Positions 22,204 through 32,304 of a DNA stretch of 64,000 nt are shown here, one piece after another. The notes under the pieces are model-generated. The model ran no database searches, was not told where the DNA came from, and saw only the letters and a program-made list of their open reading frames with translations. The first letter of the stretch is position 1; every line of letters starts with the position of its first letter. The stretch comes from Entomoplasma ellychniae (lineage in GTDB: Bacteria > Bacillota_I > Bacilli_A > Mycoplasmatales > Mycoplasmataceae), in NCBI RefSeq assembly GCF_002930155.1, contig NZ_PHND01000001.1, forward strand, positions 62,001 to 126,000, in the 5' to 3' direction. The position numbers and the translations under genes were made by a program.

Positions 22204-23981
22204 TGTTAAAAAATAATAAAGATGTTTTATTGAACGTTAGAGATTTAACTATTGAGTTCCGAAATAAAGGAAAAAAGTTTCAAGCTGTTAAAGGTGCTAA
22301 CTTTGACATATATAAACAGGAAATATTTGGTTTAGTTGGCGAGTCAGGATCTGGAAAAACAACTATTGGTAGAGCTATTGCTGGTGTTCAAACATTAGCT
22401 GATGGGTCAATTTATTTAGATAATCAATTGGTTGCTGGTAATCCAACTTCTTTATTTAAACTAAACAAAGAAATGTACAATAAAATTAAATTAATTGAAT
22501 CTAAGTATGCGGTTAATTCGCACTACTTTGACAAAATTATTTTAAATTTGAAAAATTCATATGAAAAGTATAAAGATGAAGACGAAGCTTTTAGAAGTGC
22601 TAGATGAAGAAATGTATTTTCTTCATCATATATCAATTTAGTTCATAGATTAACAAAAGATAATTTAAAGTATGTAAACGATATCATTAAGGATTTTAGA
22701 AGAATTAATCAGTTTGTTTCTGGTATTAATGAATACATACCTCAAATATCAAAACAGCTAGAACAATCTGTTTTAGCTAAAAATGAAGATACATTGGATA
22801 TCATTATTAGATTAAAAGATAAAATGAGTTTGGATTTCTTTGACTTAGAAGAAATTAGAAAAAAAATTAAGTTTGCCAGAAAAAACAGAGATGCAACTAT
22901 TTTTATGGATTTAATGGAGTTTATTTTTAGTAAGCTAAAGTTAATAAAAGAAAATGATGATCGAATTTTTAGAAGAATCAAAATTGCTACAACTTTAGAA
23001 GAACAAAATTTAGATCTTTCGTCTCCTTCTAACAAAAGAGCTAAATTAATTGAAAAGTATGAAAATCAATTAAAAAATAAAGATTTATTGACGGAAAGAC
23101 AAACAAGTACAATTGTTGAACTAATTGAATATCTACATTTACCATCAATTGACGAACTTGTAAGTGAATCTTATTTATTTTCAAAACCAACAAAAGAACA
23201 AAAAAGAGCAAATAGAAAAAATATTCAAATGATTTTTCAAGATCCAGGTTCTTCTTTAAATGAAAGAATGTCTGTTGAAGAAGTTATTTCTGAAGGTTTA
23301 GAAAACTTTACTGATTTATATAAATCAGAAGAAGCTCGTTTAGACTATGTAAGATACTTTAATGAACTTAATCTAGATAACCAAATAACAATTGATCAAA
23401 TTGAAAAAGATGATGATGTTAAAAAGCATATCATTTTAAATTTAGTTAGATCAGTTGGGCTTTTACCAGAGCACTTGTCGCGTTACCCTCATGAATTTTC
23501 AGGAGGGCAAAAACAACGTATTGGTATTGCTAGAAGTTTGGCTTTAAAACCAAAAATTATTATTGCTGATGAACCAATTTCAGCACTTGATGTTTCAATT
23601 AGAGCTCAAGTGTTAAATTTATTTCAATTATTTAAAAAAGAATATAATCTTACATACTTATTTGTTACTCATGATTTATCAGTTGTAAAATTTATAGCTG
23701 ATAGAATTGCAGTTATTTATCATGGTGATGTAGTTGAATTAGCGCAAGCTGAAGAGTTATTTAAAAATCCTCTTCACCCATATACAAGATCATTGTTATC
23801 AGCAATTCCTCAACCAGATCCAAGTTACAACTTTGATGAAAGTTTAATTGTGTACGATCCAAAAGAAGAACATCCTGACTATATTTTTGATACACCTGAG
23901 TTTGTTGAAGTTAGTGAAAATCATTTTGTTTTAGCTAACAAACGTGAATTAAAAGAAATCAAAAAAATAATCAAAAAATAG
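22203..23981 (+). CDS. oppF: Oligopeptide ABC transporter ATPase OppF with large insertion
   Basis: Partner ATPase of OppD, 592 residues. Its ATG overlaps the oppD TAA stop by one base (TAATG), so translation is coupled; AAAGGAGG lies inside the end of oppD. Walker [10 protein letters not shown] is near residue 46, then an insertion of about 260 residues (about 80-340) rich in Lys, Glu, Ile and Leu, then Q-loop [10 protein letters not shown] (about 345), signature FSGGQKQR (about 432), Walker B DEPISALD (about 456) and FVTHDLSV. The C-terminal [16 protein letters not shown] motif is typical of Opp/Dpp ATPases. Confidence 0.93.
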
Positions 23982-23989
23982 TTTAAAAC

Positions 23990-24018
23990 AAAACATCTTT
24001 TCTTAGATGTTTTTTTTA
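23990..24018 (+). terminator. Terminator after oppF
   Basis: AAAACATCT / AGATGTTTT hairpin with an eight-T run. Confidence 0.88.
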
Positions 24019-24021
24019 TGC

Positions 24022-24027
24022 TATAAT
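24022..24027 (+). promoter_or_regulatory. -10 box of the leader ORF-mgtA unit
   Basis: TATAAT directly behind the oppF terminator, 28 bases before the leader ORF. No good -35 is visible, and the region overlaps the terminator T run. Confidence 0.5.
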
Positions 24028-24054
24028 CTCAAAGAATAAGAAAGAGGTGATTTT

Positions 24055-24135
24055 ATGAGTATTCCTTCCCAGAGTTTATTAAGTGAATTAAATTTTATCA
24101 AGAGTGCTTATATATCACTAATTTTTCTACGTTAA
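24055..24135 (+). CDS. Possible 26-residue leader peptide upstream of mgtA
   Basis: ATG at 24055 follows a good ribosome site (AAAGAGGTG). The frame encodes 26 residues (start MSIPSQSLL, end SLIFLR) and stops at TAA, 38 bases before mgtA. It is the only frame between the promoter and mgtA. Short leader ORFs control several bacterial Mg transporter genes, so a translational attenuation role is possible, but this is inference; it could also be a gene relic. Confidence 0.4.
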   Translation: MSIPSQSLLSELNFIKSAYISLIFLR

Positions 24136-24173
24136 AGATTATTAATATTTAGGCATTCATAGACTGGAGATTT

Positions 24174-26834
24174 ATGAAAAAACTAAAAAAAATAAACAAT
24201 AATACAAAATTTGAATTAATCAATTATGTAGACTCTGACAATAATAAATTATTAAAACAATTTGAAATTAATAAATTTGGTTTAGATGATAACCAAGTAA
24301 ATAAAAATAGAGAAAAATTCGGTGGTAAAGAATTAAAACCATCAAGATTTAATTTTTTTCTAGTATTTTTAAAAACATTTTTTGCCCCATTCAACATAAT
24401 ATTGATACTTATTGATGCATTTAATTTTTATGAGTATGTGGGTGAAAGAGAAATTTTTTCTTTGGTAGCAGCTATTGTTGTTCTTGTGATGATCATTGCT
24501 AGTGGTACTATGGCTTTTGTTCAAGAAATAAGATCACATATAGTTATTAAAAGAATGTTAAAAGAAAGTAAAAAAACTTCAAAAGTAATTAGAAATATTT
24601 CTTATAATTATAAAACTTTAGATAATGCCAATTCAATCAGAATGATTAAAGAAGCTGAAGTTATTGAAAATGATGAACTAGTTCCTGGTGACATTATTTA
24701 TCTTGTTAATGGAGATATTATTCCAGCTGATGTAAGAATTTTGTGATCAAACAACTTATATGTAAATCAATCATCACTTACAGGTGAAAGTTTCCCAGTG
24801 CAAAAAAAAGATACTAATGATGGAGAATTTGAATCTCATTTAAATTATGACAATATTGGTTATATGGGAACTGAAGTAATGTCTGGCAGTGGGATTGCAA
24901 TAGTTGTAGCTACTGGTCAAAATACTTATTTTTCATTAATTGATAATAAAGTTAAAGAAAAAAGAAAAGATTCTTCATTTGAAAAAGGAATCAAAAAAAT
25001 TACTATATATTTAATTGCGTTTATGTTGGCAATAACACCAATAGTTTTATTAATATCTGGATTTCAAAGTAATGACTGAATAAAAGGTGTAATGTTTACT
25101 ATTGCTATTGCTGTTGGTATTACCCCAGAAATGCTACCAATTATTGTAACTTCTAACTTAACAAGAGGTTATAAAGAAATTGAACAAGAAGAAATTATTG
25201 TTAAAAACCTTAACGCAGTTCAAAATATTGGAGCTATTGATATTTTATGCACTGATAAAACAGGTACTATTACAAGTGGTGAAATTAGCTTGGATAAAGT
25301 ATCGGGTGTTAATGGTGAAAAATCTGATTTTTTAGAAAACGTATTATATTTAAATAGTTACTTTCAATCTGGTTTTCAAAATCCAATTGATGTTGCTGTA
25401 TTATCATCAAGAATTAAAAAACCTGATGTTGATGCATATGATAAAGAATGAGAAATTCCTTTTGATTTTGAAAGAAAAATTTTATCTGTTATTTTAACAA
25501 CTAAAAAAGATAAAGAAATTTTTACTAAGGGTGCTGTTGAAGAAGTACTTAAAGTATGTAATAGAATTTCTATTAATGGAAAAATTGAAAAGCTAGATGC
25601 GAAACAAAAGAAAAAAATCCTACAAAAAACTCATGAGTTAAATATGGGCGGTTATAGAGTTATTGGTATTGCTCATAATTTATTACAAGATGAAGACGTT
25701 GAAGAAGAATTAATCTTTTATGGGTTTGCTACATTCTTTGACAAACCTAAAAAAACTTCTAAAAAGTTGATTAAAAATTTAGCTTTAAAAGGAATATCAA
25801 CAAAAGTATTAACAGGTGATAATGAAATCATTACAAGAGCTATTTGTAAAAATGTTGACTTTAATATTACTAAATTATATACAGGTATTGAAATTGAAGA
25901 AATGGGTGAAAGACAATTATTTAAAGCTGTAAGAGAAGCTAATGTTTTTGTTAAATTGTCTCCAATTCACAAATCAACAATAATTGCTGCACTACAAGCA
26001 CAAGGGCATGTTGTTGGGTTTATGGGAGATGGTATTAATGATGCGCCAGTTCTAAGAGAATCTGATGTTGCTATTTCATTTAGTGAAGCTTCTAATATAG
26101 CACAGGATGCAGCTGATATGATTTTAACTGGTGAATCACTAATGGCTATTGAAAAAGCTGTTGTTGAAGGGCGTAAGAGTCTTGCTAACATGTTGAAATA
26201 TATTAAAGTAACTGTTGCCTCAAACTTTGGTAACGTTATATCTGTTATTGTTGCGCTATTTTTAACTCAAGAAGAACCAATGCTTCCGCTGCACTTATTG
26301 TTACAAAACTTATTGTACGACTTTGTAATGTTTGCATTAGTATTTGATAAAGTTGATGATAGTTTCTTAGACAAACCAAGACCATTTACAACCAAAAATA
26401 TAATTTGATTTGCTGTTATTAATGGGCCTGTAAGTTCTATATTTGATATATCAACATTTTTAGTTTTAATTTTTGGATACCACTTAGTAGAGTTCCGCGG
26501 TGGTCCAAACCCTGACATTAAAGATGCAGCAATGAAATTCCATGCTTCATGGTTCGTTGTTGGTTTGATGACTCAAACTGCAGTTATGCAAGTTTATAGA
26601 ACAGAAAAGATACCATTTGTTAAATCAAAAGCTTCATTATTAATGATGATAGCAACAATAGTTATTTGTTTGACAGCTATATTAATACCATTTACTCCAA
26701 TTAATGGATTAGTTTTAATGTCAACACCTGCATGATCATTCTTATTTGTTGCTTTAGGTTTTGTTAGTTGTTATATTGTATTAGCTCAACTAGTCAAAAC
26801 ACTTTATATTAAAAAGTTTCATGAATGATTATAA
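24174..26834 (+). CDS. mgtA: Magnesium-importing P-type ATPase MgtA/MgtB type
   Basis: 886-residue P3-type ATPase that imports Mg2+ across the membrane using ATP. The phosphorylated Asp is in CTDKTGTIT (about residue 361); the actuator motif LTGES is present (about 203), as are TGDN and the hinge MGDGINDAP (about 620). The N-terminal cytoplasmic part, two segment pairs and the six C-terminal segments fit the family length (about 900). MFTIAIAVGITPEMLP before the phosphorylation site is the classic transmembrane 4 motif of this group. Ribosome site GGAG. No M-box riboswitch consensus was recognised upstream. Confidence 0.93.
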
Positions 26835-26841
26835 AAAAAAG

Positions 26842-26872
26842 AAAATACTTGTTATTACAACAAGTATTTTTT
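26842..26872 (+). terminator. Terminator after mgtA
   Basis: 12-bp perfect hairpin AAAATACTTGTT / AACAAGTATTTT with a five-base loop and T tail. Confidence 0.88.
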
Positions 26873-26880
26873 GTAAATAT

Positions 26881-26886
26881 TATAAT
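26881..26886 (+). promoter_or_regulatory. -10 box of tsaE-tsaB, leaderless transcript likely
   Basis: TATAAT ends only six bases before the tsaE ATG at 26893, so transcription would begin at or next to the start codon. No ribosome site is present. Confidence 0.55.
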
Positions 26887-26892
26887 TTATTT

Positions 26893-27309
26893 ATGATTAA
26901 AATAATAACTAGTAATTCTGTTGAGCAGACTAATAAAATAGCTTTAGATTTAGCTTCAATTATTAATGGAGAAATTTATATATTATTAACTGGTGATCTT
27001 GGGGCTGGCAAGACAACATTTACAAAGGCCCTAATTAAATCTTTGGGGATTATAAAAAATGTCTCTTCACCAACTTTTACAATACTAAATCAATATAATA
27101 TTTGTAATAAACTAATTAATCATATGGATGCATATCGTTTAGACATAAATAATGATTTGGAAATGTTTATTGAACAATTTGATGGTGCAATAAACATTAT
27201 TGAGTGGTGAACAAATATTAAATTAAATTTAGATAATAAAAAAACTATTAAAATTGAAATAAAAAAAATAAATGAAACTTCAAGACAATTCATTATAGAA
27301 GGTATATAG
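26893..27309 (+). CDS. tsaE: tRNA t6A synthesis ATPase TsaE
   Basis: 138-residue ATPase that, with TsaB and TsaD, makes threonylcarbamoyl-adenosine at position 37 of tRNAs reading ANN codons. P-loop GDLGAGKTTF is near residue 34; SSPTFTILN and the HMDAYRL motif are diagnostic. An upstream in-frame ATG at 26821 exists, but it lies within the mgtA end and before the terminator and -10 box; Met26893 begins the conserved fold. TGA in the C-terminal part is Trp, and the stop is TAG 27307-27309, two bases before tsaB. tsaD is elsewhere in this window (35868). Confidence 0.93.
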
Positions 27310-27310
27310 G

Positions 27311-27880
27311 ATGAAATTATTTATAGATACAACAAACTGACAGTTATGTTTAATTCTAATTAATGAACAAAACAAAATTGTTGAAGAATTTATTCAAAAA
27401 GATACTAAAAAAGTAAGTGATATTACTATGAGCAATATTGTTAAACTTTTAAAAAATCATAATTTGATTCTAAAAGACATAAAAGATTTTTATGTAACTA
27501 AAGGACCGGGTAGTTATACTGGTGTTAGAGTTGGGCTAAGCATTGTTAAAACACTTAAAACTTTAAACAATGAAATTAATGTATTTTTAATTGACTCTTT
27601 AGCTTTGCAAGCTGTTGGAAAAAAATGTATAAGTTTATTGGATGCAAGATCATATAAGTACTATTGTGGTGTTTATGACAATAATAAAGTAATAAATGAA
27701 CCTTACTTAATTGAACAAAAAGATCTAAAAGAATTACAAAAACAATTTTTAGAGTATAGAATAATAAAAGACTATGATGGTATTGACTTTAAAATTAACG
27801 TATTGAACGCATTAAAACAGTTTCAAAAAGTCCAAACCACAAGTGAGATAAGCCCAATTTATATAAAAAGTTTTATTTAA
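27311..27880 (+). CDS. tsaB: tRNA t6A synthesis protein TsaB
   Basis: 189 residues of the ASKHA fold, the dimerisation partner of TsaD. MKLFIDTTNWQ is the N-terminal phosphate-1-type strand and GPGSYTGVRVGLS the most conserved family motif (near residues 60-73). It is shorter than E. coli TsaB (231), with a reduced C-terminal lobe, as in other mollicutes. It starts one base after the tsaE stop and shares its transcript. Confidence 0.92.
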
Positions 27881-27907
27881 GTACTATAAATAAAATATCA
27901 AATGTAT

Positions 27908-27972
27908 TATAATAAATATGCTTACTACACTTATAAGACCCCGGACAAGTCAATGTAAGAGGAGAAATAAGC
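27908..27972 (+). promoter_or_regulatory. Promoter and structured leader of rplM-rpsI
   Basis: TATAAT at 27908-27913 is followed by a leader that can fold two ways: CTTAC (27921-27925) with GTAAG (27955-27959), helped by ACTT/AAGT, leaving the ribosome site GAGGAG mostly free; or GCTTA (27920-27924) with TAAGC (27968-27972), which encloses it. Firmicutes have a known L13 leader motif at this place that mediates autoregulation; whether this is the same motif was not tested. Confidence 0.5.
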
Positions 27973-27974
27973 AC

Positions 27975-28424
27975 ATGAAACAAACAACTTTGATTGCAGC
28001 AAAAGATATCAAAAAAGAATGATACATTGTTGATGCTGCAGGACAAAACGTGGGTAGACTATCTACTGAGATAGCTAGAATTTTAAGAGGAAAACATAAA
28101 GTTGACTTTACCCCACATATTAATAATGGTGACCACGTTATCATTATTAATGCAGAACAAGTAGTATTTACTGGTAAAAAAGAATCAGATAAAGCTTACT
28201 ACCACCACTCAATGCACCCAGGTGGATTGAGAAGAAGAACAGTAGCTGTTCAAAGAGAATTAGATGCTAGAAAAATTTTAGAGCGTTCAATTAAACTTAT
28301 GCTACCTAAAAATGTTCAAGGAGCAAACCAATTTAGAGCATTACACGTATTTGTTGGAAGTGAGCACCCTTATGCAGCTCAAAAACCACAAGTATTAGAA
28401 TTTAAAAAAGGAGATAATAAATAA
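27975..28424 (+). CDS. rplM: 50S ribosomal protein L13
   Basis: 149 residues, normal family length. Motifs include [19 protein letters not shown] at the start, [19 protein letters not shown], and the [13 protein letters not shown] segment. It binds 23S rRNA early in 50S assembly. ATG at 27975 follows GAGGAG. Its TAA overlaps the rpsI ATG by one base. Confidence 0.98.
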
Positions 28425-28819
28425 TGGCAGATAAAGTTATTTATAGAGGAACTGGCAGAAGAAAAACTTCAGTTGCTCAAGTTATTTTAACTCCTGGTAA
28501 AGGTGAAATTATTGTTAATGGATTACCTGCACTTAAATTCTTTCCATATGCAACTTTGGTTCAAGAACTTGAACAACCATTAGTAGCAACAGCAACAGAA
28601 AAAGATTTTGATATCACTGTTACTGTTAAAGGTGGAGGATTTACTGGACAAGCTGGAGCAACTCGTTTAGGAATTGCAAGAGCTTTGCTAGAAGCTAGTG
28701 AAGACTATAGAAAAGTTTTAAGATCAGTTGGGTTACTAACTCGTGATGCACGAATTAAAGAACGTAAAAAATACGGACTTCGTGGAGCACGTAGAGCACC
28801 TCAATTCTCAAAACGTTAA
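28424..28819 (+). CDS. rpsI: 30S ribosomal protein S9
   Basis: 131 residues. [14 protein letters not shown] at the start, [19 protein letters not shown] in the middle and the universal C-terminal [11 protein letters not shown], whose basic tail reaches the P-site tRNA. Coupled to rplM by a TAATG overlap; the ribosome site AAAGGAG is inside rplM. L13-S9 is a near-universal bacterial operon. Confidence 0.98.
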   Translation: MADKVIYRGTGRRKTSVAQVILTPGKGEIIVNGLPALKFFPYATLVQELEQPLVATATEKDFDITVTVKGGGFTGQAGATRLGIARALLEASEDYRKVLRSVGLLTRDARIKERKKYGLRGARRAPQFSKR

Positions 28820-28825
28820 AAAAAC

Positions 28826-28850
28826 AAAACTCTCTATTGAGAGTTTTTTT
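28826..28850 (+). terminator. Terminator after rpsI
   Basis: AAAACTCTC / GAGAGTTTT hairpin with T run, six bases after the stop. Confidence 0.9.
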
Positions 28851-28866
28851 CAACTTTATTTTTCAA

Positions 28867-29491
28867 TTATACTTGTAAAATAAATTTACTATTTATTTTT
28901 AAGTTTTTACTAGATTTTGCAATATTTTCTTTAAAACTTTTTTGAAAATTTTCTGGTAAATATTCAAATAGTTCTACAATTCAATTTTGTATGCTATTTA
29001 AGTCAATGTAAATACAATTAAAATGCATAGTTTTGTTTCTTAATTCTCTAATTGACTTTTTATAGTCATCTCATATTGTTGTTGATTAATTAAGTTCATT
29101 TTCTTTAGTTGATCTAATTTTCAACCAAAGTTAAATTTTTTGTTCATTATAGTTTTTCATTTTTTCAAATTTGTCAGATTTATCTTCTCATTGATTTGAC
29201 ATATAGTAATTTTGGCAAGTTTCACTTTCCTTATCTATTATTTGCTTTGTCAAACCTTCTTCAAAAAATAATAAAAACTTATAAACGTTATATTTTATTC
29301 TTTTTTCATAAATCATTAAATCTCTTAATTCAGAATAATTGATATCTTTTTTATCTTCTTCACTAGATATTAGTTTTGCTAAAAAAGCTATGTACTGAAT
29401 TGATATTTGAGAGTTTCTTGAAATAAAATCGTTTCACTCTTCTTCATTAAAAATTAAAAATTAAATTTATGTTTCCAATTTCTTTAACCAT
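28867..29491 (-). pseudogene. Broken gene with HEPN-type RNxxxH motif
   Basis: On the minus strand an ATG at 29491 follows a good ribosome site (AAGGAG), but the frame stops after 14 codons. A different frame then gives about 105 residues (from NEEEWNDFISRNSQI) rich in Lys/Glu, followed by stops, and a third part encodes about 65 residues to TAA 28867-28869 containing IRELRNKTMHFN. R-N-x-x-x-H is the catalytic motif of HEPN ribonuclease domains, found in toxins and abortive-infection proteins. At least two frameshifts or stops separate the parts. The assignment rests on the motif and general helical character only; original length about 200 residues. Confidence 0.6.
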
Positions 29492-29623
29492 TTATATAAC
29501 TCCTTATTTATTAATTATATTTAATGCTAAACATTATATATATTAAAATAATAAGTTTTTTGTTTTAAATCAATAGTATTAAAACCAATAAGGACATAAC
29601 ATTCTAATTAAAGCAAGTTTTTA

Positions 29624-29652
29624 TTGACTTATAGAGCGAAAAAACATATAAT
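29624..29652 (+). promoter_or_regulatory. Promoter of tRNA-Ile
   Basis: TTGACT (29624-29629), a 17-base spacer and TATAAT (29647-29652), ending 11 bases before the tRNA. Textbook sigma-70 promoter. Confidence 0.85.
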
Positions 29653-29663
29653 TATTTTGCTTT

Positions 29664-29740
29664 CGGAATATAGCTCAGCTGGTTAGAGCACTCCGCTGAT
29701 AACGGAGAGGTCGATGGTTCAAGTCCATTTATTCCGACCA
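29664..29740 (+). tRNA. tRNA-Ile (GAU)
   Basis: 77-base cloverleaf, acceptor CGGAATA / TATTCCG, anticodon GAT in loop CTGATAA, encoded CCA. Monocistronic with its own promoter and terminator. Confidence 0.97.
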
Positions 29741-29751
29741 TTTAGAAAGAC

Positions 29752-29782
29752 AAGCAATAATCTTTGGATTGTTGCTTTTTTT
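29752..29782 (+). terminator. Terminator after tRNA-Ile
   Basis: AAGCAATAATC pairs with GATTGTTGCTT through a four-base loop; a T run follows. Confidence 0.88.
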
Positions 29783-29835
29783 ATTTTTGAAAAATAGTAA
29801 AATAAATAATAGTTAAAAAACATTAAAGGAGTAAT

Positions 29836-32244
29836 ATGGAGTTTTCACACAAAGCAATAGAAAAAAAATGAGCTAAATATTGAGAAGAAAACAAAACATT
29901 TAAAACTCGTAATACTTCTAATAAAAAATCATATATATTAGACATGTTTCCATATCCGTCAGGGGCTGGTATTCATGTTGGGCATATTAAAGGGTATACA
30001 TCAACTGATGTAATATCTAGAATGAAATTAATGCAGGGATATGATGTATTACACCCAATGGGTTGAGATGCATTTGGCTTACCAGCAGAACAATATGCTT
30101 TAAAAACGGGTAATGATCCAATTGATTTTACTTTAGCAAATATTGCTAATTTCAAAAATCAATTAAAGATGATTGGATTTACTTATGATTATGATAAAGA
30201 AATATCTACATCAAATCCGAATTTTTACAAAGTGACTCAATGAATATTTGTTCAGATGTATAAAAAAGGTTTAGCAGAATACAAAAATGTTGAAGTTAAT
30301 TGATGCCAAGAGTTAGGGACTGTTCTAGCAAATGATGAAATAGTTGAAAAAGATGGAGTAATGTTAAGTGAACGTGGAGATTATCCTGTTGTTAAAAAAA
30401 ACATGAAACAATGAGTTTTAAAAATTACTAAGTATGCAGAAAGTTTATTACAAGGCTTAGAAGAAGTCGAATGAAATTCTTCAATTAAAGATTTGCAAAG
30501 AAACTGAATTGGTAAGTCAACTGGTGTTGAGGTTATATTTAAAAGCAACAATATAAATATTAATGTTTTTACAACTCGTGTTGATACAATTTATGGCGTT
30601 AGTTATATTGTGATGGCCCCAGAACATCAAGATGTATTGAAGTTGACTACTAAAGACAAGTTAGAAGAAGTTAATGCATATATCAAAACTACTAAAAATA
30701 AATCAGAAATAGATCGAAAAGATGAATCAAAACCTAAAACTGGAGTTTTTACAGGTAGTTATGCAATTAATCCAATAACTAATGAAAGTGTGCCAATTTG
30801 AATTAGTGACTATGTTTTAAACAATTATGGAACTGGTGCGGTTATGTCAGTGCCTGCTCATGACAATCGTGATTGAGAATTTGCAACTAAATTTAATTTA
30901 CCAATTAAATTTGTTTTAAAAACAGATGATCAATCAAAAGCTTTTATAGGAGAATCTATTCATATTAATTCAGAATTAATTAACGGTTTAAACAGAATTG
31001 AAGCAATTGAAAAAATGACTAAGTATGTGGAAGAACACAAAATTGGTTTTGTCAAAACTAATTACAAACTAAGAGATTGATTATTTTCAAGACAAAGGTT
31101 TTATGGAGAACCATTTCCAATCTTGCATGGAGAAGATGGAAGCATTGTACTAGTAGAAGATTTGCCAGTTGTACTACCACGTATTAAAGACTTTAAACCA
31201 AGTGGTGATGGACAATCACCTTTAGCCAAAGTTGACGAATGAGTAAATGTTGAAATTAATGGTGTTAAATATAAAAGAGAAACTAATACAATGCCAAATT
31301 CAGCTGGACCATCATGATACTTCTTAGCTTATATTTTAGCTATTGCTGAAAACGAATTTATTGATATTGATTCACAACAAGCAAAGCAACTATTTGAAAA
31401 GTGGTTACCAATTGATGTTTATGTTGGTGGACAAGAACATGCTGTTGGACATTTGTTGTATGCAAGATTTTGAATGCATGTATTGTATGATTTAAAAATT
31501 GTTAATACAAAAGAACCATTTAAAAAACTTTATAATCAAGGAATGATTCTTGGACCTGATAATCGTAAAATGAGCAAAAGGTGAGGAAATGTAATTAATC
31601 CTGATGATGTTGTTCAAACACATGGAGCTGATAGTTTAAGATTATATGAAATGTTTATGGGTCCTTTTGAAGCTTCTTTGCCTTGAAGTGAAGAAGGATT
31701 AGATTCAGCTTTAAAATGAGTGCATAGGGCCTTTAGAATGGTTAATAATGCTACTTTAACTAATAACAATGATCAAAGTTTAGATTTTATTTATAATGAT
31801 GTTGTTAAAAAAGTTACTGATATGATTGAAAGCTTAAAGTTTAATACAGCCATTTCACAACTTATGGTGTTTGTTAATGCAATTTACAAACAAGAAGGTA
31901 AACCAATTTATAAACTTTATATTGAAGGTTTTGTACAAATGCTTTCAACATTTGCACCATTCATTGGCGAAGAATTATGAGAAAGATTAGGCTTCAAAGA
32001 AACTATTTTAAAATCAACATGACCAACAGTTGATGAAAGTAAATTAGTATTATCCAATACAATTGTAGCTATTCAAGTTAATGGTAAATTAAGAGCAACA
32101 ATCGAAGTTGCAAAAAATACATCCAAAGAAGAATTACTAATATTAGCCAAATCAAATGATAATGTTAAGTCGTTTATTAGTAATAAACAAATAATAAAAG
32201 AAATTGTTGTAGTTGATAAAATTGTTAATATTGTAGTTAAATAA
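29836..32244 (+). CDS. leuS: Leucyl-tRNA synthetase
   Basis: Charges tRNA-Leu; class I synthetase of 802 residues, the usual bacterial length. The HIGH signature appears as HVGHIKGY (near 48-55) and KMSKS as KMSKR (near 580). The CP1 editing domain lies between, with the conserved Thr-rich [10 protein letters not shown] motif (TTRVDTIYG near 240). Ribosome site AAAGGAG. It follows tRNA-Ile and its terminator by only 53 bases; no T-box structure is visible upstream. Confidence 0.98.
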
Positions 32245-32304
32245 ACACAAAAATAAACAAATATTATAAAATTATTTATAAATTTAAAGAAAGGAAATTT
32301 TAAA

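Noticed and set aside
24028-24173. M-box magnesium riboswitch upstream of mgtA
   Set aside because: No recognisable aptamer core or long paired elements; only a short ORF is seen.
26821-26892. Upstream in-frame ATG for tsaE at 26821
   Set aside because: It lies inside the end of mgtA and before a terminator and -10 box; the conserved TsaE fold begins at Met 26893.
29783-29835. T-box leader upstream of leuS, and similarly upstream of asnS and proS
   Set aside because: The available leaders are tens of bases or absent; no T-box sequence or antiterminator is visible.
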